NCBI RefSeq assembly: GCF_900176515.1
Contig: NZ_FWXV01000008.1
Location: 476,432-540,431 of the forward strand
Length of the DNA stretch: 64,000 nucleotides
Direction: 5' to 3'
Origin: Kibdelosporangium aridum
GTDB taxonomy: Bacteria > Actinomycetota > Actinomycetes > Mycobacteriales > Pseudonocardiaceae
A program made the translations under genes and the position numbers. Numbering within the stretch: position 1 is the stretch's first letter; every line of letters starts with the position of its first letter. Shown here in pieces: positions 25,632 through 33,471 of the stretch. The notes beneath the pieces are model-generated. The model was not told the origin of the DNA. It saw nothing but the letters and a program-made list of their open reading frames with translations, and made no database searches.

Positions 25632-26479
25632 CAGACTCGCACCTCGGTGCTCAGCAGTCGGCGGAAGGCGGCGGCGACGACTCCCGGCCGGTCTCGGCCC
25701 CGGCTCGCGGACTCGACAGCGAATCGCAAAGCGCGAGGCAGGCCGACCCAGTCCGCGGTGGGTCCGTCATCCAATATCGTCCGCTGGAAGCAGTGGTGGC
25801 GTGCCGCGGCCCAAAGGTCGTCAGCGTGGTGGACCAACGCCCTGCGATCGGTGGCCAGCCGGTCGCCGAGGTACTCAAGCACATCAGCGGGATCTGTCAG
25901 CCAGCGACCCGCTGGTGGCCGGCGCTCTGAGCACGTCTGCCGAACCAGCCAGCGGTGCCGGCACTGGGTCGGCACGGCGGTGGGTGTGCCCAAGGCATGC
26001 TCGTCGCGGAGCAGGAGGTGGTTGTCGAGATTCGCTGGCAGGGTGAGGGCGCTGCGGAGCTTGTCTTCGTGCAGCCAGCCGCAGTACGGCGATTGCTGTC
26101 CGCTGGGCAGTTGTGCGTCGAACTTGTCGACCACTCTCCACTGTGTCCCATCCCAGTCGGTCAACAGTATCCAATGGGGAATGTCAGTCGATCGGTAGTT
26201 CGGAGACCACGGAAGGTGGCGTGTGTTGCCGACCGCGAGTACAGCGCCGTGCTTGGACAGCTCCGTGACCAGTCCGTCAAGGGCCGATGGCCAATGCACT
26301 ACACCTCGGTATGCCAGTTCCCAACCGTGCTCGCGGTCGATGCGTTTGTGGTGGGAGAAGGCCAGATCCCCGCTGGACAGATCGGTTCGCACGTGCAGCC
26401 GGATCGCGCGGGCCAACCGCTGGACGGCGGTCGCGCCGAGGTACTCGACCAAGTTGGTGGTGTAGCAGGAGAGCATCAT
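25631..26479 (-). CDS. BtrH_N-like papain-fold acyltransferase/hydrolase 1
   Basis: A 282-aa protein with a Cys-His-Asp arrangement. Cys5 lies in MMLSCYTTN, a LPWSPNY motif sits at 89-95, His102 in IPHWILLTDWDG and Asp118 in WRVVDKF. The same order of elements occurs in its paralogue at 28318. The layout matches BtrH N-terminal-type papain-like domains; BtrH itself transfers an ACP-bound acyl chain to an amine in butirosin biosynthesis. ATG 26479 overlaps the PPTase stop (ATGA). The C-terminal half is unassigned. A role in transfer or release of carrier-bound intermediates is inferred. Confidence 0.55.
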   Translation of the reverse strand: MMLSCYTTNLVEYLGATAVQRLARAIRLHVRTDLSSGDLAFSHHKRIDREHGWELAYRGVVHWPSALDGLVTELSKHGAVLAVGNTRHLPWSPNYRSTDIPHWILLTDWDGTQWRVVDKFDAQLPSGQQSPYCGWLHEDKLRSALTLPANLDNHLLLRDEHALGTPTAVPTQCRHRWLVRQTCSERRPPAGRWLTDPADVLEYLGDRLATDRRALVHHADDLWAAARHHCFQRTILDDGPTADWVGLPRALRFAVESASRGRDRPGVVAAAFRRLLSTEVRV

Positions 26480-27000
26480 TGCTGCCTCCACGCGCAGCTG
26501 AGTGGAATCGCGGACAGGTGACGCAGCATGAGCCAGCGGTACGCCTTCCAGGTCCCGGTCGTGGAATACGGCCTGACGTCGACCGTTCTGGGCATGCCGC
26601 GAATTCCGCTGCCTTCGGCCTTCACGCAGGCTTCCTGGGCCGTCCAGATCCACGCGGCCTCAGTGCGATCGCTTGGATCTTGCACATCGATGCCAACCGG
26701 GCCCTGGGCTGACACACAGGCGGCAACGACATCACCGTCGTGAGACACGTTGATGCCCAGCGAAGGCCACTCGGACAGCGCGGGCTTGCCGTTGGGGCCA
26801 AGTAGTATCCCGGCAGTAGCGGCATTGGGCTCAACGTGGGCGATGAGAGCTCTGAGCACGGCTCGGCCGGCTAGGAATTCCTTGGCCCGCCAAGCAAGCA
26901 TGTGCCTCGCATAACTCACATCCTGAGGATGCCGGGATCCCGGTGTGCTCACCTCCCCAGTCGTGACCCACACGCCGCGGACGACCTCGGTGGGCATCAT
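26476..27000 (-). CDS. 4'-phosphopantetheinyl transferase, Sfp type
   Basis: A 174-aa PPTase that would convert the three local apo-carrier proteins to holo form using CoA. Motifs are GINVSHDGDVVAACVS, PVGIDVQ (the metal-binding Asp) and WTAQEACVKAEGSG, a variant of the WxxKEA motif with Gln-Glu-Ala. It is somewhat shorter than typical Sfp (about 225 aa). ATG 27000 overlaps the upstream stop. A dedicated PPTase inside the operon supports the carrier-protein logic of the cluster. Confidence 0.85.
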   Translation of the reverse strand: MMPTEVVRGVWVTTGEVSTPGSRHPQDVSYARHMLAWRAKEFLAGRAVLRALIAHVEPNAATAGILLGPNGKPALSEWPSLGINVSHDGDVVAACVSAQGPVGIDVQDPSDRTEAAWIWTAQEACVKAEGSGIRGMPRTVDVRPYSTTGTWKAYRWLMLRHLSAIPLSCAWRQQ

Positions 27001-28070
27001 GGCGAGAGTTCCTCGAGTACAGCGTCGGCGTTGTCACCTACTACTGACAACACAACTTCGGTCGCGCCGCCGCCGACACCGAACAAAGCGGCCTGGGCGC
27101 GCAGTTTCTGAGCGCCGGTGCTGGAAAACCCCTCCGCGCCTTGCAGATGGCCGCACTCACCGAGAACGTGATCCAGCGTGTCAGCCACTGAGCTCTTCAA
27201 CATCGCCGCTGCTGTGGTGTCGTGCCGAACGGCGACTCTGTCCATGAGCTCACAGGTCAGCGCATGCAATTGCCGCGTGCGGACAAGGCAGACGGCGAAC
27301 CGCTGCCGGACACTGTCCATTTGCCACAGAGTGGCACCGCCGTGAGGGCGTGCGAGCAAGCGTTGTTTGGTGTCAGCCAGCACTCGTCGGCAGAGCGCCA
27401 CACCCCACAGCGCACCGGCGAGGCGCTCCACTGCGATGTGCGTGGCAAAGGCAGGTAGGCCTCGGCCGACTCGTCCGACCAGCCGATCACGCGGCAGCCG
27501 CACATGGTCGAAGTGGATGTGTCCGGTGCCGGAGCCGTCGAACAGTTCGGTGTCAGCGGACTCGACTTGGACGCCGGGCGCGCTGGCGGGCACCAGTATC
27601 CAGGTGAAGTTGGCGAAGTGCCGCCCATGACGGTGCCTTGCCAGTACGAGGATCTCGTCGGCGCAGGTGGCGTTCGTGATCCACTTCTTGGTGCCGTGGA
27701 CCTCGATGCCGGCTTCCTCGATCCGGACCTCAGTGGCAAGCGCGGTCAGGTCCGAACCAGCTGCCTCGTCGGTGGCTGCGAGAGCCACGAGCGAGTCTCC
27801 GTCCAAGGCGCGGAGCAGTACCTGGCGCGCGGTTTCGCCGCCGGTTGCCAGGAGTGGAACAGCGGTCGCGAGCTGTACACAAACGGCCAGTGTCGCACCG
27901 ATCGTCGACGTTTCGTCCACAGTGGCCAGCAGCTCACCTAGTCGGCGGGGATCCACCCCAGCGGCGGGGTCACCGTCCTGGTAGATCTGTGCGATGGAAC
28001 CCGATCTGCCGAGCATGGCCCAGAGCTGTGCCCCGGTTGTGTTGCTCCGTGCGGCCACCGCGGTACTCAC
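26997..28070 (-). CDS. Acyl-CoA-dehydrogenase-like flavoprotein 1 (catalytic Glu absent)
   Basis: A 357-aa protein with the ACAD fold: ATDEAAGSDLTAL, EVHGTKKWITNATCADEILV, VESADTELFDG, FDHVRLPRDRLVG. At the C-terminus, where acyl-CoA dehydrogenases have YEGTxxI with the catalytic Glu, this protein has GVGGGATEVV. In biosynthetic clusters ACAD-like proteins desaturate or oxidise carrier-bound substrates. Without the base, an oxidase/oxygenase-like or altered dehydrogenation is possible. It sits between the ACP and the PPTase, overlapping both. Confidence 0.82.
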   Translation of the reverse strand: MSTAVAARSNTTGAQLWAMLGRSGSIAQIYQDGDPAAGVDPRRLGELLATVDETSTIGATLAVCVQLATAVPLLATGGETARQVLLRALDGDSLVALAATDEAAGSDLTALATEVRIEEAGIEVHGTKKWITNATCADEILVLARHRHGRHFANFTWILVPASAPGVQVESADTELFDGSGTGHIHFDHVRLPRDRLVGRVGRGLPAFATHIAVERLAGALWGVALCRRVLADTKQRLLARPHGGATLWQMDSVRQRFAVCLVRTRQLHALTCELMDRVAVRHDTTAAAMLKSSVADTLDHVLGECGHLQGAEGFSSTGAQKLRAQAALFGVGGGATEVVLSVVGDNADAVLEELSP

Positions 28071-28315
28071 GCCGCGTCCGATGTGCTCGGGGCCGATGCC
28101 ACGGCACGCCAGAGGCTGCCGGCCGTGGCGAACGTGTCGTCGTTGAGATCCTCGTCCGGCAAGGACACACCGAACTCGTCCTCGATCGCGAAGAGCAGTT
28201 CGATGGATTTCATCGAGTCGAGGCCGAGTGCCCGCAACTGCGAATCAGCGGTGATCTCCTGGCCATGCAGGTACTGCAGGAAAGGTTTGAGAAGCCGGGT
28301 GAAGCGCTCGTCCAT
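28067..28315 (-). CDS. Acyl/peptidyl carrier protein 1
   Basis: An 82-aa carrier protein. The phosphopantetheine site is LGLDSMKSIEL with Ser34, flanked by the expected helices and FAIEDEFGVSLPDEDL. It is acidic as expected. It overlaps the downstream dehydrogenase gene by 4 nt, suggesting that enzyme acts on substrates tethered to this carrier. Confidence 0.9.
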   Translation of the reverse strand: MDERFTRLLKPFLQYLHGQEITADSQLRALGLDSMKSIELLFAIEDEFGVSLPDEDLNDDTFATAGSLWRAVASAPSTSDAA

Positions 28316-28317
28316 GG

Positions 28318-29169
28318 TCAGGTGTCCTTCCTGAACATCTCCGGGTCGGCCGCCAGCAGGGCGGCGAGTGTCGAGAGAAGACCTGGCGGTTCAGCGTGAC
28401 CCCGCTGAACTCGCCGCATCGCGACGAACGCTTGGCCCGCCAGCAGTTCCCACCGCCGCAGGTGTTCGTCAGGCACACGCGTTCCGTGCGCGGCGAGGAA
28501 GGCGGCGTGCAAGGCGCGTGACCTGGCCAAGAGCCATGTTTCGACGCAGAGGCGGTCGAGTGACCGCTGCCGGTCCGGATAGTCGTCGTAGGCAGCCAGG
28601 TACCTGGCTGGGGGCTCGACCTGGACGACGGGGTGCGGGGTTTCGACGTCCCTGGGGCTGAGGGCCATTACGCGGCCACGGTGGGGGAGTTCGTCCCATT
28701 GCAGTTCCCAGGTGCCTGGGCTTGCCGAACCCCACTGCGTCTGGTTGTGGTAGGCGTCGACGACGATCGCCTTTTCGCCCACAGGCTCGACAAGGAAGCT
28801 GTGATCCATGTGGCGCTGTCCGAAATACGGCAGCCAAGGCATCTCGAAAGCGTCCGCGACCACGTACAACGACGTGTTGCGTTCGGCCAGGTCGCGTAGC
28901 TGACCCGGTGTGGTGAAGCGCGCCCGTGCGTCGACGGTCATGCCGGTCAAAGCGCATGCCTCGGTCACTTGGGGCACCATTTCCGGTTCGACCGTGGGCA
29001 GGCCGTCTTCTGTTGTCCTCGGCCGAAAGCGCAACGCCGCACCCAGAGCCAGGTGCGTGTCCGGGCCGTGCCACCGGTCCGCCAGCACCGCGAGATTGGC
29101 CTGGATGCAGTCGAGCAGGTGGGATCGCACCGTGGTCTCCGGCCGCGAAATCGGGAGCAGGCTGGTCAT
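28318..29169 (-). CDS. BtrH_N-like papain-fold acyltransferase/hydrolase 2
   Basis: A 283-aa protein, first gene of the leftward operon. Cys21 (HLLDCIQANLAVLAD), MPWLPYF at 110-116, His123 in RHMDHSFLVEP and Asp138 in AIVVDAYHN form the same Cys/LPx/His/Asp series as the protein at 25631, typical of BtrH N-terminal-like papain-fold domains in NRPS-type clusters. ATG 29169 follows GGAGTCAAG; the frame extends 19 codons upstream. It directly precedes ACP1. It could transfer the finished acyl group from a carrier to an acceptor; the acceptor is unknown. Confidence 0.6.
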   Translation of the reverse strand: MTSLLPISRPETTVRSHLLDCIQANLAVLADRWHGPDTHLALGAALRFRPRTTEDGLPTVEPEMVPQVTEACALTGMTVDARARFTTPGQLRDLAERNTSLYVVADAFEMPWLPYFGQRHMDHSFLVEPVGEKAIVVDAYHNQTQWGSASPGTWELQWDELPHRGRVMALSPRDVETPHPVVQVEPPARYLAAYDDYPDRQRSLDRLCVETWLLARSRALHAAFLAAHGTRVPDEHLRRWELLAGQAFVAMRRVQRGHAEPPGLLSTLAALLAADPEMFRKDT

Positions 29170-29446
29170 CTTGACTCCTCCGACTCGGTTCTCCTCAGTG
29201 AAGTCCAGCCGCCAAGTCTGTCGCAAGGGAATGTCGCGGCATTGCGATACGTCCTGCTTATGCGCCTATTGTCGGTGCTGAAAGAATCATGTTAGAGATG
29301 TTTTGCCGGACCTGTCGCGGGTATGCGGTTGTAGTTTATCGGGTCATTGGATTCTTCTATCGACTCGATCTGAATCGGCTCGTGGGATCCGATACCGTGA
29401 CGTTATTCGAAGTGCCTCAGCTTTGCGAAGACCGGAGGAATCCCGG
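29170..29446. promoter_or_regulatory. Divergent promoter region of the biosynthetic cluster
   Basis: A 277-bp AT-richer stretch between the two oppositely oriented operons. It must hold both promoters. I could not assign -10/-35 boxes or an operator palindrome with confidence. GGAGG at 29434-29438 is the ribosome site of the radical SAM gene. Confidence 0.6.
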
Positions 29447-30781
29447 ATGGTCTTGACGGCATTCCCAAGCGCGGATACGGCACGGTTTCGTGCCAAAGGA
29501 CCCCGCCAGCTCGACGAGATCTCGGCACGGTACGGCCTGACACCCGAGATCACCACGGCGATCAGGCTGATCTCCCAGGTATTGCCGTTCCGGGTGAACG
29601 ACTACGTACTGGAGAACCTGATCGACTGGGGCGATGTCCCCGCCGATCCGATGTTCCAGCTGATGTTCCCGCAGGGTGGAATGCTGGGCCCGGAAGACGA
29701 ACGGCGGCTGGCGAAGGTGGCCGGTGATCGAGCCGGAACCCGCGAGCTGGTCAACCGGATTCGCGCGCGCCTCAACCCGCACCCGTCCGGGCAGAAACAG
29801 CTCAATGTGCCCAGGCTGCACGGCTCGGACATCGCCGGTGTCCAACACAAATATCGGGAAACCGTTCTTTATTTCCCAGGACAGGGGCAGTCTTGTCACG
29901 CGTACTGCACTTACTGTTTCCGCTGGGCCCAGTTCGTCGGTGACGCGGATCTGCGCTTCGCCGCGGCCCGGCCGGATGAACTGATCGAATACCTGCACTG
30001 CCATCCGGACGTCACAGACGTCCTGGTGACCGGCGGTGATCCGATGGTGATGTCGACCGAGCGGCTCGCTTCCCACCTGATGCCCTTGTTGGCTGTCGAA
30101 TCGGTCCAGACGATTCGTATCGGCACGAAATCGCCGGCGTACTGGCCGCACCGGTTCGTCACGGACAACGATGCCGACGACGTGCTGCGGCTTTTCGAGA
30201 GTGTGGTCCGCTCCGGCAGGCATCTCGCCGTGATGGCCCACTTCAGCCACCCGCGAGAGCTGCGGACCGACCTCGCGCGTGCGGCCGTTTCGCGGATCCG
30301 GTCGACCGGAGCGGTCGTGTACTGCCAGGCCCCGATGATCGCCCGCGTCAATGACGACGCGGCGACATGGGCGCAGTTGTGGCGCGCGGAACTGGCGGCA
30401 GGGGCTGTGCCGTATTACCTGTTCGTGGAACGGGACACCGGGCCACACGAGTACTTCAAGGTGCCACTCGCCAAGGCGGTTCGCCTCTTCCAGGAGGCCT
30501 ACCGGCAGTTACCCGGCCTGGCCCGCACAGTGCGAGGTCCAGTCATGTCGGCGACACCGGGCAAGGTGATCATCGATGGTGTCGAGACGACCCCGCGGGG
30601 GCGTTTCTTCCAACTGAGGATGCTGCAGGCGCGCGACCCGTCGCTGGCCGGCAGGCCGTTCCGGGCCCTCTACTCGCCGAGTGCGGCATGGCTGACCGAC
30701 TTGCAGCTGGATCTCACCGCGCCACAGGACATCGCTGCTGCCGTGCTCGGCAGGCCCAGCCCTGTCCGAGCGAGTGCTTGA
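29447..30781 (+). CDS. KamA-family radical SAM 2,3-aminomutase-like enzyme
   Basis: A 444-aa PLP/radical SAM enzyme related to lysine 2,3-aminomutase. The 4Fe-4S motif is CHAYCTYC (Cys150, 154, 157). VTGGDPMVMS follows, as in LAM. The PLP lysine is probably Lys373 in MSATPGKVIIDG, where classical LAMs have PGGGGK. The enzyme should move an alpha-amino group to the beta position, giving a beta-amino acid; whether the substrate is lysine is unknown. ATG 29447 follows GGAGG by 8 nt. It is the first gene of the rightward operon. Confidence 0.88.
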   Translation: MVLTAFPSADTARFRAKGPRQLDEISARYGLTPEITTAIRLISQVLPFRVNDYVLENLIDWGDVPADPMFQLMFPQGGMLGPEDERRLAKVAGDRAGTRELVNRIRARLNPHPSGQKQLNVPRLHGSDIAGVQHKYRETVLYFPGQGQSCHAYCTYCFRWAQFVGDADLRFAAARPDELIEYLHCHPDVTDVLVTGGDPMVMSTERLASHLMPLLAVESVQTIRIGTKSPAYWPHRFVTDNDADDVLRLFESVVRSGRHLAVMAHFSHPRELRTDLARAAVSRIRSTGAVVYCQAPMIARVNDDAATWAQLWRAELAAGAVPYYLFVERDTGPHEYFKVPLAKAVRLFQEAYRQLPGLARTVRGPVMSATPGKVIIDGVETTPRGRFFQLRMLQARDPSLAGRPFRALYSPSAAWLTDLQLDLTAPQDIAAAVLGRPSPVRASA

Positions 30782-30800
30782 CGAACGAAAGGTGCAGAGG

Positions 30801-32045
30801 ATGGTGTCCCCGAATTTGGCGCTGAATGAGTATGTGGCGCAACGGCAAGCGGCCGGCGACGACATCGTGCACATGGGGTTCGGTGAAGCACGGCTGCCGG
30901 TCTTCGGTCCGCTCGCCGACCAGTTGATCAAGGGGGCGACCCGCAACGCCTATGGACCTGTCGCAGGGTGCGAAGAGGCCCGCGCGGCAGTGGCCGGATA
31001 TTTCACGCGCAGGGGCCTGCCCACCCAGCCGGGGCAGATCGTGCTGGCGCCAGGCAGTAAACCGTTGCTGATGGCCTTGAACCACGTGCTGCCTGGCGAT
31101 GTCGTCCTACCACGGCCATGCTGGAACAGCTACGCGCCGCAGGCGAAGCTCGCGAACAAGGATGTGTTCCCGGTCGCGATCCCGGCGGAGTGCGGCGGTG
31201 TTCCTGATCCGGCCGCACTCCGGGGGATGATCCACGCGGCTCGCGCCCTCGGTCGTGCCCCTAGGACCGTGGTGCTGACGCTGCCGGACAATCCCACGGG
31301 CACCATCGCGTCGCCAGAGCGGGTGCGTGAGATCTGCCGGCTGGCGGAGGAAGAAGACCTTTTTCTCGTCTCGGATGAGATCTACCGCGACCTCGTGCAT
31401 CCGCCGGGGACCGAGTTGGTCAGTCCGGCGGAGGTCGTGCCCGATCGGACGGTCGTCACGACGGGCTTGTCGAAGAGTCTGGCGGTGGGCGGCTGGCGGA
31501 TCGGCGCGGCGCGTTTCCCCGACAGCGCAGTGGGGGAACGGCTTCGCGCGGACGTCACGTCGGTGGCCAGTGACTTGTGGTCCACATTGGCCGGTCCCAT
31601 GCAGGCGGTGGCCGCGTACGCGTTCAGTGAGCCGCCGGAGATTCGTCAGCAGTTGGCCGCTTGTGCCCGCCTGCACGGCGTTGTCGCTCATGCGGTGTAC
31701 GAGATCATGATCTCGGTGGGCGCTCAGTGCCGACGGCCCACCGGTGGTTTTTACGTCTATCCGGACTTCGAGCCACTGCGGGACCGGCTGGCCGGCCATG
31801 GAGTGTCGTGTTCGGCGTCGCTGAGCCGGGAACTGCTGCTGCAATCAGGTATCGCGGTTCTGCCAGGGCACCATCTCGGTGACGATGACCAGGCACTGCG
31901 GTTCAAGGCGGCGACGAGCATGTTGTACGGGGAGAGTGCGCACGAGCAGCAGATGGCGTTGGACGCGAACGATCCCCTGCGTCTGCCTCATGTCGACGCT
32001 GCTCTCACCCGGATCGACGAAGGCCTGACCAAACTGTGCCGGTGA
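30801..32045 (+). CDS. Class I/II PLP-dependent aminotransferase
   Basis: A 414-aa fold-type I aminotransferase. Visible are YGPVAGCEEARAAVA, PDNPTGTIASPERV, SDEIYRDLV and the PLP lysine in TTGLSKSLAVGGWRIG (about residue 225). ATG 30801 is preferred (AAAGGTG upstream) over GTG 30774, which would overlap the previous gene. It may make or consume an oxo-acid in the pathway. The specificity is unknown. Confidence 0.88.
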   Translation: MVSPNLALNEYVAQRQAAGDDIVHMGFGEARLPVFGPLADQLIKGATRNAYGPVAGCEEARAAVAGYFTRRGLPTQPGQIVLAPGSKPLLMALNHVLPGDVVLPRPCWNSYAPQAKLANKDVFPVAIPAECGGVPDPAALRGMIHAARALGRAPRTVVLTLPDNPTGTIASPERVREICRLAEEEDLFLVSDEIYRDLVHPPGTELVSPAEVVPDRTVVTTGLSKSLAVGGWRIGAARFPDSAVGERLRADVTSVASDLWSTLAGPMQAVAAYAFSEPPEIRQQLAACARLHGVVAHAVYEIMISVGAQCRRPTGGFYVYPDFEPLRDRLAGHGVSCSASLSRELLLQSGIAVLPGHHLGDDDQALRFKAATSMLYGESAHEQQMALDANDPLRLPHVDAALTRIDEGLTKLCR

Positions 32046-32055
32046 GGAGAAGACC

Positions 32056-32307
32056 GTGCGTCACAACGAAGTTCACGCGATCGTCGCGGATACCGCGGCA
32101 CAGGTGCTGGGGGTCCAGCCCGGCACCGGCACCCTAACCGATCTGCCCACCTTCAACTCGTTCCGGCTCGTCGAGATCCTCGAGAGGGTCGAGACGAGAC
32201 TGGGGGTGACGGTGGATCCCGCCGACCTCACACCGGACAACCTCACGCGGATCGACTCCTTGTGCGCGATGTTCGAACGCAGTCTGCGGGAAGGAGCCGT
32301 GCGATGA
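32056..32307 (+). CDS. Acyl/peptidyl carrier protein 2
   Basis: An 83-aa carrier protein with Ser35 in PTFNSFRLVEILERVE; the usual Asp before Ser is Asn. GTG 32056 follows GAGGAG. Its stop overlaps the next gene in ATGA, pairing it with ACAD-like protein 2. Confidence 0.85.
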   Translation: MRHNEVHAIVADTAAQVLGVQPGTGTLTDLPTFNSFRLVEILERVETRLGVTVDPADLTPDNLTRIDSLCAMFERSLREGAVR

Positions 32308-33461
32308 AAGCCGCGGTCAGGACAGACGACGCACTCGCCGAGGTGCGCGCTGTCACACGAGAACACGCTGACACAACGGATCGGGAGGCTCGATTCCCGA
32401 TCGAGGCGTTGGACGCGCTGCGGAACCGTGGTTTTCTCGGACTCGTGGTCCCATCCGAATACGGCGGTCTCGGTGCGACACCGGCCGAGATGTTCACCAT
32501 CGCGGCAGAACTTTCCAGAGACTGCATGTCGGTCGGGATGATCTTTGCGATGCACTGCCAGCAAGTCATGGCAGTAGTCGAGCACGCGGACCGCCGTCTT
32601 CGTACGGCGCTGCTGCCACGCATCGCGCGAGACCAGCTGTACCTCGCCTCGGTGACCACGGAGGCTGGCAAAGGTGGTCATCTTCTTACCTCACAAGCTG
32701 AGCTGACCCGCGATGCGTCTACTTTGCACATTGACAGGTTCGCCCCTGTGGTGACGGGCGGCGCGTACGCCGATGGGTTCCTCATCACTATGCGTGCGCC
32801 GGACGCGCGATCTGGCAGTGATGTGTCGTTGGTCTACGCGGATCGGACACAGCTCGACGTCAGTGCCGTGGGTGATTGGAACCCACTGGGAATGCGGGCG
32901 ACTCACAGCATTCCGATGAAAATCGTCGGCGACATCCCAGCGGATCAGGTAGTCGGGCGGCACGGCGCCTTCCGCGACATCGCGGTGCGGACTTTCGCGC
33001 CTCTCGCCCACCTCGGCTGGGCTTCATGCTGGCTCGGTACTGCCGACGGCGCGTTGGCGCGGACCGTACGGATGTTGCGGGACACCCGGCAGCGCCGAGA
33101 TCTGAACTCCGAACTCCTGCTGCACCGGCTTTCCCAGGCGCGGCAGCGGCTGGACACGGTGCACGCGCTCATTCAGCATGCCACGGACGTCCTGGCGGCA
33201 GGCGTTGCGGACATCTCCACACCTCGGGTGCAGCTGCTCTTGAACGCGGTCAAGCTGACCGCCTCGAAGGAGTGCGTCGCCGTGGTGGACGACTTGATCG
33301 AACTGGCCGGCTTGCGCCACGGATACCTGTGTGACTCCGCGTTGAAGCTGGAACGGGCGTTGCGCGATCTGCGCTCGGCGTCACTCAACTATGGCAACGA
33401 CAGGTTGCACGCCGCCGACGGCGCCTTGGTGCTGATGGATCGCGACGTCAGGCACGTGTGA
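32304..33461 (+). CDS. Acyl-CoA-dehydrogenase-like flavoprotein 2 (catalytic Glu absent)
   Basis: A 385-aa protein with ACAD domains: FPIEALDALRNRGFLGLVVP, SEYGGLGATPAEM, VTTEAGKGGHLLTS, and WNPLGMRATHS. At the catalytic position the sequence is LNYGNDRL (361-368) where true dehydrogenases have YEGT. It belongs to the ACAD-like proteins of secondary metabolism that act on carrier-bound or unusual substrates. ATG 32304 overlaps the ACP2 stop and it precedes the second adenylation gene, forming an ACP-ACAD-A set that mirrors the leftward operon. Confidence 0.82.
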   Translation: MKAAVRTDDALAEVRAVTREHADTTDREARFPIEALDALRNRGFLGLVVPSEYGGLGATPAEMFTIAAELSRDCMSVGMIFAMHCQQVMAVVEHADRRLRTALLPRIARDQLYLASVTTEAGKGGHLLTSQAELTRDASTLHIDRFAPVVTGGAYADGFLITMRAPDARSGSDVSLVYADRTQLDVSAVGDWNPLGMRATHSIPMKIVGDIPADQVVGRHGAFRDIAVRTFAPLAHLGWASCWLGTADGALARTVRMLRDTRQRRDLNSELLLHRLSQARQRLDTVHALIQHATDVLAAGVADISTPRVQLLLNAVKLTASKECVAVVDDLIELAGLRHGYLCDSALKLERALRDLRSASLNYGNDRLHAADGALVLMDRDVRHV

Positions 33462-33471
33462 GGCAGGGACG

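Noticed and set aside
29170..29446. Search for SARP-like 11-bp repeats or palindromes in the main cluster's divergent promoter
   Set aside because: No repeat comparable to those at 11619 or 13364 was found, so regulation of the main cluster by the AfsR-like protein is not claimed.
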